A stretch of DNA of 64,000 nt from Vagococcus fluvialis bH819 (lineage in GTDB: Bacteria > Bacillota > Bacilli > Lactobacillales > Vagococcaceae). Under the pieces are notes generated by a model. That model saw nothing but the letters and a program-made list of their open reading frames with translations, had not been told where the DNA came from and made no database searches. Of this stretch, positions 33,278-42,213 are shown piece after piece. A program made the position numbers and the translations under genes. Position 1 is the first letter of the stretch. Every line of letters starts with the position of its first letter. The stretch covers positions 248,001 to 312,000 of the forward strand of contig NZ_FWFD01000015.1 of the NCBI RefSeq assembly GCF_900163795.1. Reading direction: 5' to 3'.

Positions 33278-34102
33278 TTGATAACAATATCAGTAGCAGG
33301 TGGCTCACAACCAGAAATTTTAAAACTTGTGAAAAAAGCTCGTGAAGAGTGTTTAGAAGATATTCGTTTTGTTGTATTTGATACAAATCAAAATATCGCA
33401 GATGACACGATATGGGAGTATATCCATTGTGATGATGAAAAAGACATCGCTAAAAAAGCAGTGGAGTTTGTCGCGAACAAAAAAGCAGAAATTTTACTTA
33501 AAGGCATTATTCAAACACATACGCTACTTAAAGAATTGCTTAACAAAGAACATGCTCTAAAAAATCGCCAAGTCCTTTCACATGTTGCTATGGTTGATAT
33601 CAAGTCAACCAATCAATCATTTTTATTAACAGATTGCGCGATGAACATCGCACCAGATAAAGATAATTTAATTGAAATTGTAGAAAATGTAAAAGAAGTC
33701 GCTCATAAAATTGGAATCTCACAGCCTAAGATTGCACTATTAAGTGCGGCAGAAAACGTTAATCCTAAAATGCCATCTTCGGTTTTAGCAACAGAAGTTA
33801 CAGAACATTTTAAAGAAACTCAAGACAGCATTATTTTTGGTCCAATTTCTCTTGACCTTGCTTTATCGAAAGAGGCTGTAGACCATAAACGCTATCAAGG
33901 CCCTATTATGGGAGATGCTGATGTGATTGTTGTGCCCGCCATTGATGCAGGAAATAGTTTATATAAATCTTTAACTTTATTTGGCGGTGCTAAAGTTGGC
34001 GGAACAATTGTAGGGACAAAGGTTCCTGTTGTTTTAACTTCAAGAAGTGATTCAACAGACAGTAAATTACATTCATTAAAATTTGCTATAAAACAAGTTT
34101 AA
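33278..34102 (+). CDS. ptb: Phosphate butyryltransferase
   Basis: A 274-residue acyl transferase that converts butyryl-CoA or branched acyl-CoA to acyl phosphate. Signatures are the N-terminal ISVAGGSQPEILKLVKKA, GPISLDLALSKEA and GDADVIVVPAIDAGNSLYKSL. The likely start is TTG at 33278, eight bases after AGAGGTG; a GTG at 33269 overlaps that ribosome site. First gene of a six-gene operon. With butyrate kinase it conserves the energy of branched-chain acyl-CoA made by the dehydrogenase complex, yielding isobutyrate, isovalerate or 2-methylbutyrate plus ATP. A cre palindrome precedes it. Confidence 0.9.
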   Translation: MITISVAGGSQPEILKLVKKAREECLEDIRFVVFDTNQNIADDTIWEYIHCDDEKDIAKKAVEFVANKKAEILLKGIIQTHTLLKELLNKEHALKNRQVLSHVAMVDIKSTNQSFLLTDCAMNIAPDKDNLIEIVENVKEVAHKIGISQPKIALLSAAENVNPKMPSSVLATEVTEHFKETQDSIIFGPISLDLALSKEAVDHKRYQGPIMGDADVIVVPAIDAGNSLYKSLTLFGGAKVGGTIVGTKVPVVLTSRSDSTDSKLHSLKFAIKQV

Positions 34103-34121
34103 AAGTGAAGGGGGAAACTAG

Positions 34122-35198
34122 ATGGAAGCAATACTTGTTATTAATCCAGGGTCAACATCTACTAAAACGGCTGTTTATGCAGATCATCAACTAATTGCAG
34201 AAGAAACGATTCGACATAGTGTGCAAGATATTTCTGGATTTAAAAATGTTATTAGCCAAACCGAATTTAGATATGAAATTATCAAAGAGTTCATAGATAA
34301 ATTAGATATAGCCGAAAAATTAGTTGCTGTTGTTGGGCGTGGAGGTTTATTGAAACCAATTCCAGGTGGTACTTATCGAGTAGGTGAGGCAATGCTTGAA
34401 GATTTAAGAACTGAAAAATATAATACCCATGCGTCTAACTTAGGTGCAATATTAGCAAATAAATTTTCAGAAGCATTGGGAATCCCAGCATTTATTGTTG
34501 ATCCAGTAGTGGTAGATGAAATGCAAGCGCTTTCTAGAATATCAGGGCTTAACGGGATTGAAAGACGAAGTGTTTGTCATGCTTTAAATCAAAAAGCTGT
34601 TTCTAGAAAAGTTGCAGAAGAGCTTGGTAAAACCTATGAGACAACTTCTGTTATCGTAGCACATCTCGGTGGAGGAATTAGTATTGGTGCCCATAAAAAT
34701 GGGAAAATGATTGATGTTATCAATGGACTAGATGGAGAAGGACCATATACACCAGAAAGAAGTGGCACACTTCCATTAATCGAGTTTGCAGAAGTCCTTA
34801 TTTTAGAGAACATGACAATCGGAGATGTTAAGAAGAGGATAGCTGGTAATGCAGGACTTAAATCTTATCTAGGTGAAACAGATATTCGAGAAATAGAAAA
34901 AAGAATGAATCAAGGTGACACCGAAGCTAAATACTATCTGGATGGTATGTGTTATCAAGTAGCTAAAAGTATAGGTGAATTAGCAGTTGTACTAAAAGGA
35001 AAAGTGGATGCTGTTATCTTAACAGGAGGGGTGATTTATTCTCAATACGTGTTAGCTAAAATTTCAGAATTTACTGATTGGATTGCGCCAATTAAATCTT
35101 TTCCAGGTGAAATGGAAATGGAAGCTTTATCCGATGGAGCATTACGAGTTATAAAAGGTGAAGAAAAAGCACTAAATTATGAGGAAGTAAGATTGTAA
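34122..35198 (+). CDS. buk: Butyrate kinase
   Basis: A 358-residue acetate/butyrate kinase of the ASKHA fold. The phosphate loop is NPGSTSTKTAVY, followed by GRGGLLKPIPGG, SVCHALNQKAVSR, the AHLGGGISIGAH nucleotide loop and VDAVILTGGVIYSQ. It converts acyl phosphate plus ADP to the free acid plus ATP. GAAGGGGGAAAC precedes the ATG. It lies 19 bp after ptb and 16 bp before the dihydrolipoyl dehydrogenase gene. Length is normal for the family. Confidence 0.93.
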   Translation: MEAILVINPGSTSTKTAVYADHQLIAEETIRHSVQDISGFKNVISQTEFRYEIIKEFIDKLDIAEKLVAVVGRGGLLKPIPGGTYRVGEAMLEDLRTEKYNTHASNLGAILANKFSEALGIPAFIVDPVVVDEMQALSRISGLNGIERRSVCHALNQKAVSRKVAEELGKTYETTSVIVAHLGGGISIGAHKNGKMIDVINGLDGEGPYTPERSGTLPLIEFAEVLILENMTIGDVKKRIAGNAGLKSYLGETDIREIEKRMNQGDTEAKYYLDGMCYQVAKSIGELAVVLKGKVDAVILTGGVIYSQYVLAKISEFTDWIAPIKSFPGEMEMEALSDGALRVIKGEEKALNYEEVRL

Positions 35199-35214
35199 AG
35201 TAGGAGTGATAAAA

Positions 35215-36627
35215 ATGGCAGAACAAACAGATTTACTCGTCTTAGGTGGTGGCACAGGAGGTTATGTGGCTGCAATAAGAGCTGCTCAAAAAGGGCTGAA
35301 TGTGACGATTGTTGAAAAATACAAACTTGGTGGTACCTGTTTACACAAAGGATGTATCCCAACAAAAGCTTTACTTAGGAGTGCAGAAGTTTTTGACACG
35401 ATGAAAGAATCAGATATATTTGGCATAGAATCGAACAATGAATATGTCGTTAATTTCAAAAAAATTCAAGAGAGAAAGCAATCAATTGTCGACCAATTAC
35501 ATTCTGGTGTGATGGGACTTTGCAAAAAAAATAAGATCAGAATTCTTGAAGGGGAAGGTGTAATTTTAGGTCCCTCTATTTTTTCACCTGTATCTGGTGC
35601 GGTTGCAGTTACTTTTAATGATAAAAGCAAAGAAGAAGAAATTATCGTTCCTAAAAATGTGATTATTGCCACAGGATCATCACCTAAAACGCTCCCTAAC
35701 CTACCTCTAGATGAAGAAAATATCCTTTCTTCAGACGGTATGCTAGAACTTGAAACATTACCAAAGTCAATAGTGATTGTTGGTGGTGGCGTCATCGGTG
35801 TTGAATGGGCATCACTTTTAAACAGTCTAGGTGTAAAAGTCACTATTGTAGAATTTTTAGATCGCTTATTAATTAATGAAAGTTCTTCTGTTTCAAGACA
35901 ATTAAAGAAAAGCCTAAAAGACAAGGGTATTGACATCTTGCTTAGCAGCAAAGTTGAGTCGGCAATTATTGGTAAAAAGGGTGTCAAAGTTTCAATCGAA
36001 GGAAAAGAAAAATTAACTGTGGATAAAGTAATGGTTGCTATTGGACGTGCGCCAAATGTGAACGGTTTTGGGCTTCAAAATACATCTGTTAAGTTTGGCA
36101 ATAAAGGAATTGAAGTGAATGAATTCTACCAAACAACAGAAGGGCATATTTATGCGATTGGCGATTGTATTGACACAATGCAACTTGCTCACGTGGCAAT
36201 GAAAGAAGGCGAGTTAGCAGTCGCTCATTTACTTCAAGAAGAGGTCGTACCAATTAACTATACAAATGTTCCTAGAGGAGTCTATACGAATCCAGAAGTC
36301 GCAAGTGTGGGTTATGTGAAAGACAATGTGCCAAAAGATAGAAAAGTAAAAATTGGTAAATTTAATTTTGCAGGTAATGGTAAGGCTTTAGTTTATGGTG
36401 GAAATGAAGGGTTTGTGGAAGTAATCAGAGATGAAGAAACCGATGATTTATTAGGCGTATCAATTATCGGACCTCATGCAACAGATTTAATTACAGAAGC
36501 AAGTACATCGATGTATCTAGATGCGACACCTTTAGAAATTGGGGAAGCAATTCATCCTCATCCAACGTTAACAGAAGCGCTCCAAGAAGCAGCATTAGAC
36601 ACTTATGGCTTGGCCATTCATAAATAA
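35215..36627 (+). CDS. lpdA: Dihydrolipoyl dehydrogenase (E3) of the branched-chain complex
   Basis: A 470-residue flavoprotein disulfide reductase. The FAD site is VLGGGTGGYVAAIRAAQKG, the redox-active pair is GGTCLHKGCIPTKAL, the NAD site is VIVGGGVIGVEWASLL, and the C-terminal catalytic base is in HPHPTLTEALQEAA. It reoxidises the lipoyl group of E2, producing NADH. The ATG at 35215 follows GTAGGAGTG; an in-frame start 9 bp upstream overlaps the ribosome site. In enterococcal bkd operons this gene is called bkdD; position between buk and E1 supports that role. Confidence 0.93.
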   Translation: MAEQTDLLVLGGGTGGYVAAIRAAQKGLNVTIVEKYKLGGTCLHKGCIPTKALLRSAEVFDTMKESDIFGIESNNEYVVNFKKIQERKQSIVDQLHSGVMGLCKKNKIRILEGEGVILGPSIFSPVSGAVAVTFNDKSKEEEIIVPKNVIIATGSSPKTLPNLPLDEENILSSDGMLELETLPKSIVIVGGGVIGVEWASLLNSLGVKVTIVEFLDRLLINESSSVSRQLKKSLKDKGIDILLSSKVESAIIGKKGVKVSIEGKEKLTVDKVMVAIGRAPNVNGFGLQNTSVKFGNKGIEVNEFYQTTEGHIYAIGDCIDTMQLAHVAMKEGELAVAHLLQEEVVPINYTNVPRGVYTNPEVASVGYVKDNVPKDRKVKIGKFNFAGNGKALVYGGNEGFVEVIRDEETDDLLGVSIIGPHATDLITEASTSMYLDATPLEIGEAIHPHPTLTEALQEAALDTYGLAIHK

Positions 36628-36645
36628 TAGAAAGGTTGATTGTAA

Positions 36646-37632
36646 ATGAAAACATTAAAAAAATCTGGTTTAAGTAAAGAAGAGATTATTCAAGCGTACC
36701 GTGAAGTTTTAAGAGGTCGTCGATTAGATGAACGTTTATGGCAATTAACAAGAATTGGAAAAACGTCTTTCAATATTTCAGGCCAAGGAGCAGAAGTTGC
36801 TCAAGTAGCAATGGCAATGGCTTTTGAACCAAGTAAAGATTATTTCTTACCTTATTACCGTGATATGACAGCTTGCCTTGTATGGGGGATGACTCCTAAA
36901 GATATTATTATGGGCTCTTTTGGTAAAGAGGCAGACCCGTCATCACATGCTCGTCAAATGCCGAATCATTATGGTTCTAAAGCGCATAATATAGTGTCGT
37001 TTGCTTCAACTGTAAGTACGCAAATGCCACTTGCAACAGGGGTAGCTTACTCGGCTCAACTAGAAAAAAGTGATTTTGTCACCTTAACAACAACAGGTGA
37101 AGGCTCGGCTAACCAAGGTGAGGTTCAAGAAGCGATGAACTTTGCTGGTGTCAAAAAATTACCATTAATTTTTGTGGTAGAAAATAATAAATATGCCATT
37201 TCTGTTCCAATTAAAGAACAATATGCTAATAAATACATGTCAGATCGTGCTCATGGTTACGGATTTGAAGGCATTTCTGTTGATGGGAATGATTTTACTG
37301 AAGTTTATTTAACATTTAAGAAGGCTGTGGAAGAGGCTCGAGCTGGTAAAGGGCCCAAATTAATTGAACTTCGTGTCTCTCGTTTAACCTCTCACTCGGC
37401 TGATGATGATCAAACCATTTATCGTTCAAAAGAAGAAATTGAATCAATGAAAGAAAAAGATCCAATTGATGCAATGATTAAGCAATTACTTGCCGAAAAA
37501 TATATGACACAAGAAGAGTTAGACAAAATGGATGAAGAAATTAGAGCAGAGGTTGATCTAGCAACAGATGAAGCTGAAAAAATGCCAGAACCAACGGCTG
37601 ATTCATTATATGACGAAGTTTACGCAAAATAA
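36646..37632 (+). CDS. bkdA: Branched-chain 2-oxo-acid dehydrogenase E1 alpha
   Basis: A 328-residue thiamine-diphosphate-dependent subunit. It shows YYRDMTACLVWGM, the TPP motif GEGSANQGEVQEAMNFAG through ENN, and the phosphorylation-loop-like SRLTSHSADDDQTIYR. The SHSADDD loop is typical of branched-chain E1 alpha rather than pyruvate E1. It decarboxylates 2-oxoisovalerate and related keto acids from Val, Ile and Leu. Same operon as ptb and buk, 18 bp after lpd and 25 bp before E1 beta. Confidence 0.9.
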   Translation: MKTLKKSGLSKEEIIQAYREVLRGRRLDERLWQLTRIGKTSFNISGQGAEVAQVAMAMAFEPSKDYFLPYYRDMTACLVWGMTPKDIIMGSFGKEADPSSHARQMPNHYGSKAHNIVSFASTVSTQMPLATGVAYSAQLEKSDFVTLTTTGEGSANQGEVQEAMNFAGVKKLPLIFVVENNKYAISVPIKEQYANKYMSDRAHGYGFEGISVDGNDFTEVYLTFKKAVEEARAGKGPKLIELRVSRLTSHSADDDQTIYRSKEEIESMKEKDPIDAMIKQLLAEKYMTQEELDKMDEEIRAEVDLATDEAEKMPEPTADSLYDEVYAK

Positions 37633-37657
37633 TTGATAAGAGAGAGGATTGACGATA

Positions 37658-38644
37658 ATGACTGAAATGACATATTTAGAAGCAATTAATTTGGGGATTA
37701 CAGAAGAAATGGCTCGCGATGAAAAAGTTGTTATTTTTGGAGAAGATGTAGGTGGCGATAAGGGTGGCGTTTTTGGAGTTACTAAAGGTCTTGCTGCAAA
37801 ATTTGGAGATGATCGCTGTTTTAATACACCGCTAACAGAAGGCTTAATTGGTGGTTTAACAATTGGGCTTGGGTTAAGAGGTTACCGGGCAATTGGTGAA
37901 TTCCAGTTTGCTGATTATATTTTACCAGCAACCAACCAAATTTTATCAGAAGCTAGAACCATGCGTTATCGTACAAAAGGCGATTGGACAGCACCCATCG
38001 TTTATCGTACGCCTTATGGTGGTGGGGTTCGTGGTGGATTATATCACTCACAATCAACTGAAAAAATATTTTGCGGTCAACCCGGATTAAGAGTGGTGAC
38101 ACCTTCTAATCCTTATGATGCAAAAGGTATGATCAAAGCAGCTATCAGATCAGATGATCCAGTCATTTTCTATGAGCATAAAAGATTGTACCGTTTATTA
38201 AAGGCTGATGTGCCTGCAGAAGATTACGTTGTACCGATTGATAAAGCAAATGTTGTTCGTGAAGGTAGTGATATTACTGTTATTGCTTACGGCATGATGC
38301 TTCAATATGCTATATCTGCAGCTGAAAAATTAGCAACAGAGGGTATTGAAACTGAAGTGGTAGATGTTCGTTCATTGTATCCGCTAGACCGAGAAACATT
38401 AGTAAAAGCAGCTAAAAAAACAGGGAAAGTTTTATTAATTTCTGAGGACAACAAAGAAGGCGCGGTTATTAGTGAGATTGCAGCGATGATTTCAGAAGAT
38501 GCGTTGTTTGATTTAGATGCGCCAATTCAACGTTTAGCTGGACCAGATGTACCAAGTATGGGCTATGCGCTACCTCTTGAACGTGAATTTTTAGTCAATG
38601 AAGAGCAGGTGACTCAAGCGATGAAAGACTTGGCAGAATTTTAA
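37658..38644 (+). CDS. bkdB: Branched-chain 2-oxo-acid dehydrogenase E1 beta
   Basis: A 328-residue transketolase-like subunit, with FGEDVGGDKGGVFGVT, FNTPLTEGLIGGLTIGLGLRG and EFQFADYILPATNQI. The C-terminal domain carries EDNKEGAVISEI and LAGPDVPSMGYALPLE. It forms the alpha2-beta2 E1 tetramer with the upstream protein. I chose the ATG at 37658, about 10 nt after AGAGAGG; an in-frame TTG at 37649 is too close to that site. Family length and spacing within the operon are normal. Confidence 0.92.
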   Translation: MTEMTYLEAINLGITEEMARDEKVVIFGEDVGGDKGGVFGVTKGLAAKFGDDRCFNTPLTEGLIGGLTIGLGLRGYRAIGEFQFADYILPATNQILSEARTMRYRTKGDWTAPIVYRTPYGGGVRGGLYHSQSTEKIFCGQPGLRVVTPSNPYDAKGMIKAAIRSDDPVIFYEHKRLYRLLKADVPAEDYVVPIDKANVVREGSDITVIAYGMMLQYAISAAEKLATEGIETEVVDVRSLYPLDRETLVKAAKKTGKVLLISEDNKEGAVISEIAAMISEDALFDLDAPIQRLAGPDVPSMGYALPLEREFLVNEEQVTQAMKDLAEF

Positions 38645-38669
38645 TCTTGATTTTAGGAGGAAGATAGAT

Positions 38670-39935
38670 ATGGCAATCAAAGAGATATTAATGCCTCATT
38701 TAGGGGAAAGTGTCACAGAAGCATCAGTTATTCAATGGCTAGTTCAACCAGGAGATTCCGTAAAACGCTATGCTCCTTTAATGGAAGTTGTTTCTGATAA
38801 AGTAACAACAGAAGTTCCATCTGATTTTGATGGGATTGTAAAAGAATTAATCGTTAATTTAGATACTGATTATCCAATCGGAACGGTGTTGATGACTTTA
38901 GAAGTCGAAGGAGTAAATGGAGCATTAAAACAAGAAGAAGTTACGGATGTTACAGAAGCGATAGTAGCTGAAAAATCAACGCCACCAGCTAAACCAGCTG
39001 GAAAAAATGCTGGCCGATTTTCACCTGCAGTTTTAAAATTATCACAAGAAAAAGGGATTGATTTAACTCAAGTGGTGGGGACTGGAAAAGAAGGGCGAAT
39101 AACTAGAAAAGATATCATGAATTTTGTTCCTGGCTCTGTACCAAATGTGGAAGTCGCACCTGTTGAAACAGTAGTGGAAGCTGTAAAAGAAGTTCCCGTT
39201 CAACTGTCACAATCCAAACCAGTTGTCACCAATTCTAAGGATGAAATCATTCCTGCTGATGGCGTTAGAAAAGCTATTGCTAAGAAGATGGTTCAAAGTG
39301 TCAATGAAATTCCTCATGCTTGGATTATGGTAGAAGCTGATGTAACGAATATTGTTAATTTACGAAATAGTGTCAAAGAAGACTTTAAAAAACAAGAAGG
39401 TATCCCATTAAGTTTCTTCCCATTCTTTGCTAAAGCTGTTGTACAAGCCATGAAGAAAAACCCGAAAATGAATACATCATGGCAGGATGGTAATATTGTT
39501 TATCACAAAGATATTAATTTATCGATTGCTGTAACAACTGATGATCATTTATTTGTTCCAGTTATTCATCAAGCAGATAACTATTCTCTTGCTGGACTTA
39601 CAAAAGAAATCAATCGATTAGCTACAGATGTTCGTCAAGGTTCATTAGCGAGTCAAGATATGCAAGGTGGAACATTTACGTTGAATAATACTGGTAGTTT
39701 AGGTTCAGTCCAATCGATGGGCATTATCAACCACCCTCAAGCAGCGATTTTACAAGTGGAATCAATTAACAAACGTGTGGTACCAACTAAAGATGGCGGC
39801 TTTAAAGTAGCAGATATGGTTAATCTTTGTCTATCAATTGATCACCGAATTTTAGATGGCCAACAAGCTGGAAAATTCTTGAAAGATGTCAAAGAAAATT
39901 TAGCAAGGTTTATAAGTGATTCAGACATTTATTAA
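38670..39935 (+). CDS. bkdC: Dihydrolipoamide acyltransferase (E2) of the branched-chain complex
   Basis: A 421-residue E2 with a single lipoyl domain (1-78, lipoylated Lys44 in VVSDKVTTEVP). A Pro/Ala-rich linker follows, then an E3/E1-binding domain (about 112-148, SPAVLKLSQEKGIDLTQV), a second linker, and the catalytic core (about 195-420). The core ends in the CAT-type motif SIDHRILDGQQAGKF. It transfers the branched acyl group to CoA. Last gene of the ptb-buk-lpd-bkdABC operon; a hairpin follows at 39993-40031. Confidence 0.93.
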   Translation: MAIKEILMPHLGESVTEASVIQWLVQPGDSVKRYAPLMEVVSDKVTTEVPSDFDGIVKELIVNLDTDYPIGTVLMTLEVEGVNGALKQEEVTDVTEAIVAEKSTPPAKPAGKNAGRFSPAVLKLSQEKGIDLTQVVGTGKEGRITRKDIMNFVPGSVPNVEVAPVETVVEAVKEVPVQLSQSKPVVTNSKDEIIPADGVRKAIAKKMVQSVNEIPHAWIMVEADVTNIVNLRNSVKEDFKKQEGIPLSFFPFFAKAVVQAMKKNPKMNTSWQDGNIVYHKDINLSIAVTTDDHLFVPVIHQADNYSLAGLTKEINRLATDVRQGSLASQDMQGGTFTLNNTGSLGSVQSMGIINHPQAAILQVESINKRVVPTKDGGFKVADMVNLCLSIDHRILDGQQAGKFLKDVKENLARFISDSDIY

Positions 39936-39992
39936 AAAATAAGTTTGTTTTTCTCTAAATGAGTGATAGCTTTTTCAAAATAGTAATAAACT

Positions 39993-40031
39993 AGGAAAAG
40001 AGGATGACCTTAAAGTTAGCCTCTTCTTCCT
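39993..40031 (+). terminator. Probable terminator of the bkd operon
   Basis: AGGAAAAGAGG pairs with CCTCTT(C)TTCCT, one bulge, around a 16-nt loop. The T tail is weak. Confidence 0.55.
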
Positions 40032-40113
40032 TAAATTTCAATAGTGCAATGATTCTCAATGTTAAACTTAATAAATTTGTTGTAAAAAAATTATACAATT
40101 AGGGGTTTTTAAC

Positions 40114-41166
40114 ATGACAAATGATGTGGTTAAAACAAAAATGACGCCAAAAATTTTTTTTAATAAGTTATTGACAGGAACAGCGCAAGGAACAATCATA
40201 GCGTTAATTCCCAATGCTGTATTAGGTGCAATTTTAAAATACTTTGCAGATATTAAAGTAGTAGAAATGATTATTCATGCGGCGCAAATTTTCCAAGTTG
40301 GAACAGCACTTATTATTGCAGCATTAATCGCCAAACAATTTGATTTAACACCACCGAAGATGATGATTGTCGGTGGTGCAGCTTTTGCTGGTTCAGGAGT
40401 GATTAAGTTCAATCCAGAGGTCGGGGGCTTTATTGCGGCCGGTACGGGAGATATTATCAATATTATGCTAACAGCTTCAATCGCAGTATTAATGATGCTT
40501 TGGATTGATACTAAGTTCGGTTCTGTTGAAATTATCGCTTTACCAATTGTTGTGGGAATTGGTGCTGGTTTAGCAGGGATGTTGATGTACCCTTATGTCA
40601 CACAAATTACGGTGGCGATTGGAAAAGTTATCAATAACTTTACTGACTTCCAACCAATCATTATGAGTATACTGATAGCTTGTTCTTTTGCAGCTCTTAT
40701 CATCTCACCAATTACAACAGTGGCAATTGGGATGGCTATTCAATTGAACGGTGTATCTGCGGGAGCAGCAGCTATGGGAATTGCAGCGACAACAATCGTT
40801 TTAGTTATTAATTCTTGGAAAGTAAATGAATCAGGCGTGACACTTGCAGTTTCTTTGGGTGGTATGAAGATGATGATGCCTAATCTGTTTAAGTATCCAA
40901 TTATTTTAGTTCCATGCTTAGTAACCGCAGCTATCTCAGCCATTCCTGTTGCACTATTTAACATCTCAGGTACGCCAAATTCAGCCGGGTTTGGATTAGT
41001 CGGGCTAGTAGGTCCTTTAGCCTCTTTAGACGCTGGTCTTAATGTAATGTTATTAATTGTTTCATGGTTTATTGTTCCAATTGCAGCAGGTCTTTTTTCA
41101 AAGTTCTTATTTGAAAAAGTTTTGAAACTGTATGATAGTAATGTAGTTTTTAAATACCAAGGCTAA
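40114..41166 (+). CDS. PTS EIIC-2-type membrane protein
   Basis: A 350-residue membrane protein with about nine to ten hydrophobic segments, matching the stand-alone PTS_EIIC_2 family: GTAQGTIIALIPNAVLG, AIQLNGVSAGAAAMGIAATT and a C-terminal PIAAGLFSKFLFEKV. Glycine- and alanine-rich helices dominate. No IIA or IIB partner is in the window, so sugar phosphorylation cannot be assumed; transport of another small metabolite or a regulatory role is possible. It converges on a LysR gene with only 14 bp between them. Confidence 0.78.
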   Translation: MTNDVVKTKMTPKIFFNKLLTGTAQGTIIALIPNAVLGAILKYFADIKVVEMIIHAAQIFQVGTALIIAALIAKQFDLTPPKMMIVGGAAFAGSGVIKFNPEVGGFIAAGTGDIINIMLTASIAVLMMLWIDTKFGSVEIIALPIVVGIGAGLAGMLMYPYVTQITVAIGKVINNFTDFQPIIMSILIACSFAALIISPITTVAIGMAIQLNGVSAGAAAMGIAATTIVLVINSWKVNESGVTLAVSLGGMKMMMPNLFKYPIILVPCLVTAAISAIPVALFNISGTPNSAGFGLVGLVGPLASLDAGLNVMLLIVSWFIVPIAAGLFSKFLFEKVLKLYDSNVVFKYQG

Positions 41167-41180
41167 AAAAATTGAGATTA

Positions 41181-42077
41181 TTAATTATTCTTAATAATCT
41201 CGATAAAGTCTTTAATATCCTTTGTGACATGGGCGTCCTTTTTAAGAGCAATTCCGATGGGAAAATAATCATATTGATCTTTTAGTGGTACCCAAATCAA
41301 GCCATCACTTTTACCAACTTCTTGGTATTCAATAGGTAAAATACAGATAGAATTATTTTTACGTAAACTATGGAGTAACACTTGTAAATCATCATTATGT
41401 AAAATAATATCAGGCTCATAACCAAATTTACTGGATCGGTCTAAAAGTAATCTACCTAACATAAAATTTGTTGTGAGTGATGAAAAACGTTGACCTTGTA
41501 GATCTTTAAATGTGAGAATATTTTTTTTAGAGAGCGGATTGTTTTCTGGAATAACGACATAAACATGGTAGCCTCTAGTAGATGTTTCTAAAGCTTCAAT
41601 CGAGAGTGTTTCTGGATGGAGATTAGGAAAAGAAATTAAACCAATATCAATCTCACTATCTACAAGCATTTGTTGTAAGTAAGGTGAGCCATCTTGTTTA
41701 ATGATCAAATCAACATGGGGATGGGAAGATAGGAAAGCAGAAATTTCTTTCATAAATTGAACAGAGAAAAGAGTAGTAATACCTAATCGTATTTTCTTCT
41801 TGACTGTTTTGGATTCGTCATCCATTAAATGAATATCTGTGATTAATTGATCAAATTCTTCCACAACTGTTTGTCCATGTTCATAAAGATAAAGGCCAGT
41901 TTTGGTTAATTGAAAAGGTTTATCAGTGTGTGTGAAAAGAGTAGTTCGTAAATCGCCTTCTAATTTTTTTAAAGCCAAAGATAATGTTGGCTGGGTTACG
42001 AATAAATTTCTTGCAGCAGCAGATAAGTTTCTAGTATTAGCAATTTCGATAAAGTATTTAAGTTGTTGAATATTCAA
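41181..42077 (-). CDS. LysR-family transcriptional regulator
   Basis: A 298-residue regulator. Residues 1-60 are the winged HTH (MNIQQLKYFIEIANTRNLSAAARNLFV, TQPTLSLALKKLE). The rest is a periplasmic-binding-like effector domain (RLGITTLFSVQFM, then IDIGLISFPN). The TTG at 42077 gives the classic LysR N-terminus with a 6-nt spacer from AAGGTG; a GTG at 42086 overlaps the ribosome site. It is divergent from the PanE-like reductase gene, so that gene is the likely target, with a keto acid or hydroxy acid as possible effector. Confidence 0.88.
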   Translation of the reverse strand: MNIQQLKYFIEIANTRNLSAAARNLFVTQPTLSLALKKLEGDLRTTLFTHTDKPFQLTKTGLYLYEHGQTVVEEFDQLITDIHLMDDESKTVKKKIRLGITTLFSVQFMKEISAFLSSHPHVDLIIKQDGSPYLQQMLVDSEIDIGLISFPNLHPETLSIEALETSTRGYHVYVVIPENNPLSKKNILTFKDLQGQRFSSLTTNFMLGRLLLDRSSKFGYEPDIILHNDDLQVLLHSLRKNNSICILPIEYQEVGKSDGLIWVPLKDQYDYFPIGIALKKDAHVTKDIKDFIEIIKNN

Positions 42078-42213
42078 AACAGGCACCTTCCATCTTAAAA
42101 TAAGCTAAATTATACTATCTATTATTACTTATAATACCATAAAAAATTTGAATTTATGCTGTTTTCTTATTAGAATAAAGTATACTAAAATAAAAAATAA
42201 GGAGTGTTTTTAT

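Noticed and set aside
35466-35987. 173-codon minus-strand open frame inside the dihydrolipoyl dehydrogenase gene
   Set aside because: It is antisense to a fully conserved enzyme and its translation is low-complexity Ser/Pro/Thr-rich, a shadow of the coding strand.
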